This document shows, piece by piece, positions 58,100 through 64,000 of a DNA stretch of 64,000 nt. The notes beneath the pieces are model-generated. The model was not told the origin of the DNA and searched no databases. It saw only the letters and a program-made list of their open reading frames with translations. The position numbers and the translations under genes are program-made. How positions within the stretch are numbered: the stretch's first letter is position 1; each line of letters starts with the position of its first letter. Source of the DNA: Omphalotus guepiniiformis (Eukaryota > Basidiomycota > Agaricomycetes > Agaricales > Omphalotaceae); assembly GCA_028554645.1 (NCBI GenBank), contig JAQOOI010000018.1:744001-808000 (forward strand). Direction: 5' to 3'.

Positions 58100-60818
58100 A
58101 TGACCGGTATATCTCAAACTCGCAATGTCGCTCTATCGTCTACTCAAGACATAGTTCGCTCTCATCAGCTCACTCCTGCCTTGACACATGCCCAGGCTAC
58201 TCCAACAACGAACTCAGTGACCTCACCATCCACTGATATACCACCCACAGCAAATGGGAACGCGTCTTCGGTCAATTTGCTCTTTCTACAAGTAAAGGCA
58301 TTCTTAGAGGCTGCGGAGGATGTCGAAGTCGATCCCGAGACGATCCAGGAGTTGTTCCATCTTATACATGACCAGGAACCTAACGGTGACGAGACCCACG
58401 CTATTGAGGAGGAGAGTGAGGATGAGGAATGGTCACCTGAGAAAGAGAGCCTGATAGATGAGGATGAGCTTGATATATCTGCTCTATTTACTCGTGAAGA
58501 CGATGGTGCAGTAGCTCCTTTGTTCTTACTTCTACATCTTGAATGACAGCTGCGATTGAAGGTACATGGTCGGAAGAAGAAAGTAAGGAGATGATTCGGT
58601 ATCTCAAGGAACGAGGTTGGTTAGGTCTTTCGTCTTCAAGTGTGCACTAAACCTTTGTGGCCTTCTAGGGATGGGCCATTTCGTTAGGAAGTATGTGATA
58701 AACCGTGCAATACCCATACCGAAACTGCTTCTTGCATTTGGAATCAATCTGGTATATAGAGTTCATGTTCTGGCTTACCTAACCTCTCCCTAATGTAAAT
58801 ATCAGTGTCCAGAGCTACAGAAACAAAGTCAGGCCATCCTCGTTTACTTTCTTCGCGTGGCTATGTGGAGAGAGTGCGCAATTTCATCTGGACTGAGTAT
58901 GTCTACTGATGATTTTCTTAGACTTCGGCTACGAGAGAGATTATCTCAATACAATACCATCTCAGATGCCGTCAACTTGATACGCAATAGTAAAAGGATA
59001 CTAATACTGACCGGCGCTGGGATAAGTTGCGATCTTTTTCAACTTACTCCATGGAGTGTATCTGATCGCATCTTTGTAGGTGTATCTTGTGGTATTCCAG
59101 ATTTTCGCTCTCGGAATGGACTTTACGCGTCATTGGGTGAATACGAACTAGACGATCCTCAACAGATGTTTGATTTTTCCTGCTGATGATTGATGGACCA
59201 TTGACGTCTTGCGTTCCACAGGTTTGATATAAATTATTTCCGTGAAAATCCTTCTGGTATGTCTTCTTTGTTTTCTCATCACGCCTTGCCTTATCCCTTG
59301 ACTTAGTATTTTAGTGAGTTTCTGTATTGTGGTGATTGCAGTGACGATGAGCGATTAACGAATGGATGGGTGTCCAGCTCATTTGCTAGGTATTGACTAA
59401 CTTGACCTGCTTGTCCACACAATATTGCTGAAACATCTTGTAGTCAGATATACCCCTCAAATTTTGTACCTTCGCCTTGTCATCGATTCATTAAACTAGT
59501 AGAAGATAAGGGCCAGGTGAGCCTCCTCTTTGACCCCCGCAACTACTTTCTCACTCAGACCTCTATTGCTTCAGCTCCTACGTGTGAGTTCCACATTTAT
59601 ATTCGTGTTCTAGCCCCCCCATTCCGACTTCATCCGACAGAATTACACTCAAAATATAGATACCCTCGAGACCGTCACAGGCGTGCAGCGTGTCCTTCAA
59701 TGCCACGGGTCTTTCGCCACCGCGAGCTGCTTACTCTGTAAAAGAAAAGTGCCTGGCAATGAGATAGAGCCGGAGATCATGCGGAGGAAAGTCCCGCTTT
59801 GTCCTGTCTGTAATCCCAATACTACATCCGGGAAAAAGGGCAGCAAGAAGAAGATGAGCAAGAAGAAGGCGAAAGGAGAGTGGGATAGTGAGGATGAGGA
59901 TGTGAGTGATGTGCCGTCGTATCCGCCGGGGATAATGAAGGTATGTTGTCGTTATTGGCGTAAAGCAGTGTTTCTAACCTGGTGGTTCCTGGAAGCCTGA
60001 TATCACGTTCTTCGGAGAGAAATTGACAGACGAGTATGACCGCTCGATAGAAGAGGACCGGGAAATGGTTGATTTGCTTCTAGTCATCGGAACGTCATTG
60101 AAGGTGGCGCCCGTTGCTGATATCTTGTGTATGTCACCCATCCCTTTTACTCTCAACTTCAAAGCTGACCCATCATTTTAGCGAGTCTACCCCATTCTGT
60201 ACCACAGGTGAAAGTATAGGCAATGACTTTAGTGATCACTCATAAGGATTTTGACAGATTTTGATTAATAAAACCCCAGTTCGACACATTAACCCCGACG
60301 TGAGCCCTTTTTTGTTCTTTGACAGCGAGATAATCTCATTCCAATTAGATTATTCTTCTTGGGAATGCCGATGACATTGTAACGCACCTCTGCAATAGGC
60401 TAGGCTGGGACTTACCTGAGTCAGCAACACCGTCTGCTTCGCCTCAATCGTCTTCCTCGGGTCGATTACAGCCTCCTAGAGGTATACAAAAGAAGAGGTC
60501 TTCATCTGGACTGGATGACGAGGGGGAATCCGAAACCGTCGAACCGCGTCGTGTTGGCGATAGGTACGGATTTACATGTCGGTTCATCCCTTTTTTGAGT
60601 CTAATGTCCATCTTTTTCTTCGACAAAGCCATGTCTGGTTATTCACGGGTGCAGAAGGCGGAAAGTGGCTTTCAGAGCTCGAACGACAGTATGAACTCAG
60701 CCGATCTAGTAGCTCGAGCAGTGCGGGAAACGAAACAGACTCGGCGCTTCAGACTCGGGCTTCGTCGCCTGGGACAGCTGATCTGCGTAGGGAAGTGAAG
60801 AAAGCAAGGCTTGAGTAG
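58100..60818 (+). CDS. NAD-dependent protein deacetylase, Sir2/SIRT1-class
   Basis: Class I sirtuin that removes acetyl groups from histone or other lysines using NAD; probably nuclear. After an acidic N-terminus ([14 protein letters not shown]) come [15 protein letters not shown] and [12 protein letters not shown], the Sir2/Hst1-type N-terminal module. The catalytic core has [24 protein letters not shown] (NAD binding), [49 protein letters not shown] (catalytic His), CLLCKRKV and PLCPVC (zinc Cys pairs around a Lys-rich insert), [21 protein letters not shown] and LINKTPV. Three micro-exons (7, 12 and 9 nt) are required to rebuild the middle part. The C-terminal tail is Ser-rich and basic, ending at 60818. 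The KptA-like gene follows on the same strand. Confidence 0.94.
59307..59313 (+). other. 7-nt micro-exon of the sirtuin gene
   Basis: TATTTTA lies between introns 59257-59306 (50 bp, gtatgt to ttag) and 59314-59377 (64 bp, gtgagt to ccag). Joined, it completes Ser-Val-Phe-Tyr: the G of the previous exon plus TA, then TTT, then TA plus the first C of the next exon. Confidence 0.85.
59378..59389 (+). other. 12-nt micro-exon of the sirtuin gene
   Basis: CTCATTTGCTAG lies between introns 59314-59377 and 59390-59443 (54 bp, gtattg to gtag). It gives the end of Tyr, then Ser-Phe-Ala and the start of Ser, joining to QIYPSNF in phase. Confidence 0.86.
59575..59583 (+). other. 9-nt micro-exon of the sirtuin gene
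   Basis: CTCCTACGT encodes Leu-Leu-Arg in phase 0 between introns 59517-59574 (58 bp) and 59584-59640 (57 bp), both GT-AG with pyrimidine-rich ends. It restores the invariant sirtuin motif L-L-R-N-Y-T-Q-N-I-D. Confidence 0.92.
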
Positions 60819-60979
60819 ATTTTTACGTGCGGAGAGTGTAGGGGGTTGGGAAGGGTCGAACATTATAAAGTTGTAGCTATGATATTGCTTTTGTTGTGAG
60901 ATCTATATGGACAATGGATAGAGTACTTGGTACATGTAGTGTAGAACATTGCAGCGACCGGTTTGATTGACAAATTGAA

Positions 60980-62147
60980 ATGCATACAAGTTCATTCGTC
61001 GCGCGTGACGTCAGATTGATTACTCTTTTCAGGACTTTTGCTCGTACTCGGTACATGCTCCTCACCAGTCGTCTTTCTGGCAGGTTTCAACGAGCAAATC
61101 TTCCAGGATATACTAGATTCTCGAGTCAAAATGTTGTCTTGAAACCGGCGGAAAGTGCTCAGACTGAAATTGAGCCTCCAGTGGGTATGACTGATTTGCT
61201 CTCGGACGTGGACGGACGACTAATTGTCAAATACACAGCACAGAAGAGAAGAAAAACACACTGGCGTCCTAACTCAGACATAGTGCAGATGACTACTCGA
61301 CTATGCTGGTTACTACGACACGGAGCTCATGCAGTGGGGTTGAACATTCGGCCGGATGGCTATCTTCCGCTCAGAGATGTCGTGCGTGTTCTGGATGTCT
61401 TTTGCTTGTATATCTGTGATTAATGGGAATGTTCAACTTAGCTCTTAACTCAGGGGCTTCGGTTCTATAACCTCGAAATGATTCAACACGCTATAGCCGT
61501 CGACCCAGGTAAAAGGTTTCAGTTGAAGCAAATGCCGGGAAATATGCCAGGAAGTACCGTATGGTGGATACGAGCGTCAGGGAAGCACACCATGAAGGTG
61601 ATTTTGTTGAGAGTTCAATACACGAAGTCCCAATTCTCAAGTTCGCCTTCGTGTTTTATTAGACCGTCAATCCTGTGTGGAAAGAAGTCAAGAATTCCGA
61701 CCAGGTCTCGGCTCTCATTTACCAGGCCAACTCGAGTGATTGGAAGACGATCCGTACGTAGTTCACGCGTTAATTATCTTTCACGATGAGGTTCTTAGAG
61801 CTTTCTAGGTGAAAATGGAATTTGGCCTGACCGGGAAGACGATCTCATTCATTTTGTTCAGTCGGTACCAGAGGACGTTGGTGTCAAAGGTGTGTGGCGT
61901 ATCATTTCTTCCCTTGCGAACTTAGCATGCTGAAATCGCACTCTCCGAAGCCAATGGATCTTCTTCTATGGTTTTGGTTTACATCGATGTCAAGAAAGTA
62001 TTGCGTGCCGGGCTGTCGATGTACGTTACACACACCAAGGAAGTGGTCAGCGAAGGTGACTACAGGAGGTGCATCGTACCCCAATTCTTTGAAAAGGCCG
62101 TCTATGTGAGATGGACAAAGGAGGTTCTGTGGGGTTCAGACGAATGA
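60980..62147 (+). CDS. Divergent KptA/Tpt1-like protein with predicted mitochondrial leader
   Basis: Related to tRNA 2'-phosphotransferase (Tpt1/KptA), which removes the splice-junction 2'-phosphate from tRNA using NAD. Either ATG 60980 or 61055 opens an Arg-rich, acid-poor leader (MLLTSRLSGRFQRANLPGYTRF), suggesting import into mitochondria. Exon 1 has TTRLCWLLRHGAHAVGLNIRPDGYLPLRDV (the LLRH active-site Arg-His and the DGY motif). Exons 61454-61597 and 61663-61753 give DPGKRFQL, WWIRASGKHTM (IRA Arg) and SALIYQANSSDWKTI, where normal enzymes have IYHGT. The last exon reads YIDVKKVLRAGLSMYVTHTKEV to WGSDE, end 62147. The usual G-M-R catalytic Arg is not visible. The final intron is uncertain (61890-61950 fits best). 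Activity is doubtful. Confidence 0.8.
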
Positions 62148-63214
62148 ATTGAAACTGGAGTAAGGCAGGCAATTGATTGGACGGAAATGGGTTCGAAGTT
62201 GCGTGGCGTCGTGTGACCGCCCTTTCAACAGCTCATGTCATTGACATCGAGCGTTTTTCTGTTTCCATTTCACGCACTACTGCGTAAAAAGGAGCTGACC
62301 TGACAGGTACCGTCATCGAAGCCTCATTGCAATTATGAACGCATAACCCCTCCCGCGAAGCGAAGTCAAAGAGAACACTCGGAGTCTTTTTGCACAAAGA
62401 TATTTTCACTCACTATCGAACATATTTCAAACCACAATTTTCCGCCTTGCCCCAGATCTTGCTGCGCCACTTCGCGGTCACTTGGGAAGACGTACGCCAG
62501 GGCTTTTGCTTCGCGAGCATTCTCGTTGGACAATCCTGTCACTGTTTGGTGAACATGATCAGTACACACAGTCGAAAAGTATTATAGAACTTCGACGGCT
62601 GCTCGGATTCGCAACTTGTTGGGTCATGACGGGTCCTAGGCCCATTGGTGGCTACTACCTCTCTTCTCACTGCGCAGGGTGATGCTATGGAACGGGTACT
62701 GCTTGGGGATGATTGGGCTAGGCATTATGGATCTCCTATCCTGTATTTCAAGTAGTACCCACCAATTCTCATGGACGCAATTCAATTCCTGAAGCTGGAT
62801 CAGTTATGGCAATGAGCTCCTCGCAATACGCCCGAAGATGGTAGCGGAACTGCTTCTCTAATTGACCCTCCAAAGTGATCCAGAGCTTCAGAGCACTGTC
62901 AAGTGAGTCAGGACGCACATTATTTTCCCTTCGTAGGTTATAGTTTCCATTTGCTTGGGTTGTATCATATGGTCAAATACGCTTCTTTGCTGGATGCAGT
63001 CGTGTTGTGCTTGCCATTAATTTCCCTTGGGTTGCCATAATTCATGCAGTTCAACGCCTAAGGACGTTGGGCGTAATTGCTACTACATAGTCATGCAAGT
63101 TTGATTAGAGGGCTGTGACTGATACAATATAGCATGAGCTCCGACAATGAATCGAAGCTTCCAGGATAGTAAAGACAACAAATTAACAAAATGGAAATCG
63201 TATAGAAACCCCAG
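62148..63214. other. Convergent spacer before argininosuccinate synthase
   Basis: No gene is supported over about 1.07 kb. It contains the 3' ends of the flanking convergent genes. Confidence 0.5.
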
Positions 63215-64000
63215 TTAGACTCGGCTTCCGTACACGTCTTTTGGTGTGACACCAGCTTGACCTTTAGCGATGTTGGCTTGCGCCCACCTAAAGATCGAAG
63301 TCAGCAATGTAATCGTGAGCCACAGACACCGGCTTACTTTTTGATTCGGATAGACTCGATAGCAATGAATCCTGTGGTATCAGAAGGCTCAAAGCCACCA
63401 AGTTCATCCATGGAAGCTTGCTGTTCGTCGTACAGACCCTGTATGAGGTGAATCAAATGGTCAGAGACACTGACGGAAGCATGAAAACAGTTGTTGAAGA
63501 GACAGACCCTCGGAGCTCGAACGACCCTCAATGACAACATTGCCTTTGTACAACTTGAGTCTGACGAGACCATTGACAGTCCTTTGACTAGCAGGGATAG
63601 CAGCGGTCACAAACTCTCGCTCGGGGGTGAAGAAGTGGCCATTGTAGAGAATTTTACTGAGCTCGATAGTCACAAACTGGTCACGCAGGGCGCGAACATT
63701 CCTATCGAGGGTGAGACCCTCCAAGTCGATGTGAGCAGCACGGAGGATGGTAGCTCCAGGAGACTCGTAGCAACCTCGGGATTTTACACCGATGAATCTG
63801 TTCTCGACAATATCGATTCGCCCGATACCATGTTTTCTCGCGAGCGCATTGAGAGCGAGGAAGATCTCAACGGGATCAGTGTAGGTCTTTCCAGTGTCCT
63901 GAACGACGACCTTGACGGGCAACCCGGTCTTGAATTCGATGGAGATACGTTCGGGAGTTTGAGGTGCTTCTTCGGGAGAGGTAGTAAGCTTCCACATATC
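63215..64000 (-). CDS. ARG1: Argininosuccinate synthase, 3' part (runs off the right edge)
   Basis: Joins citrulline and aspartate with ATP in arginine synthesis; cytosolic tetramer. The visible C-terminal part starts before the window end and reads YTDPVEIFLALNALARKHGIG, GRIDIVENRFIGVKSRGCYE (conserved R-G-C-Y-E-S-P-G block), ESPGATILRAAHIDLEGLT, the helix TIELSKILYNGHFFTPERE and GLVRLKLYKGNVVIEGRSS. Two short introns then lead to YDEQQASMDELGGFEPSDT and finally WAQANIAKGQAGVTPKDVYG with TAA at 63215-63217. The 5' part with the ATP-binding loop lies outside the window. No sign of decay in the part seen. Confidence 0.96.

Noticed and set aside
61890..61925. 34-bp intron in the KptA-like gene, ending at cttag (61925)
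   Set aside because: Shorter than any other intron in the window. A 61-bp intron ending at 61950, with a ctgaa branch-like site, keeps frame and is more likely.

Overview
This is nuclear DNA from a filamentous basidiomycete, most likely an Agaricomycete. Genes are split by many short (about 45-70 bp) GT-AG introns, both strands are used, and intergenic gaps are short. Markers that fit are a DUF6533 membrane protein family, fungal NACHT-ankyrin architecture, F-box/leucine-rich proteins, divergent H3-H4 pairs and the Dsc/Tul1 ubiquitin ligase. I cannot name the species from sequence alone. All exon joins below were made by eye from splice signals, frame and family knowledge.

Layout. 1-3.7 kb: gene-free, rich in GTAA/TACT tetranucleotide tracts. 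3.8-7.6 kb: an MFS transporter and RIB3 (riboflavin synthesis), both minus strand. 8.2-16.1 kb: a decayed partial copy of a phosphatidylserine decarboxylase gene, a NACHT plus 23-repeat ankyrin (NLR-like) gene broken by frameshifts, and the intact decarboxylase gene. 16.2-27.7 kb: a segmental duplication. Each copy carries a DUF6533 gene and a coiled-coil protein gene; the coiled-coil gene is destroyed in copy A, where an F-box gene and an F-box fragment lie inside it, and is intact in copy B. 27.9-38.5 kb: a dense housekeeping block with TUL1 (Golgi E3 ligase), NNF1 (kinetochore), a lysine-methyltransferase-like protein, a mitochondrial rhomboid protease and a secreted GPI-type aspartic protease. 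39.9-41.3 kb: H3-H4 pair 1. 41.3-46.1 kb: gene-poor. 46.2-57.6 kb: a Nup85-type nucleoporin, an F-BAR/RhoGAP protein, an F-box protein, H3-H4 pair 2 (inverted relative to pair 1) and a small secreted protein. 58.1-64 kb: a Sir2-class deacetylase, a KptA/Tpt1-like protein with a predicted mitochondrial leader, and the 3' part of argininosuccinate synthase, which runs off the right edge.

The genes are mostly independent housekeeping functions; I see no biosynthetic cluster. Several are divergent neighbours sharing short promoters (TUL1/NNF1, methyltransferase/rhomboid, both histone pairs). The most notable signals are: micro-exons of 7, 9, 12, 15, 16 and 21 nt that are needed to rebuild conserved motifs in the sirtuin, TUL1 and PSD genes; the patchwork identity between the two inverted histone pairs; the KptA-like protein lacking family catalytic residues; and the broken NLR-like gene with near-identical ankyrin units.
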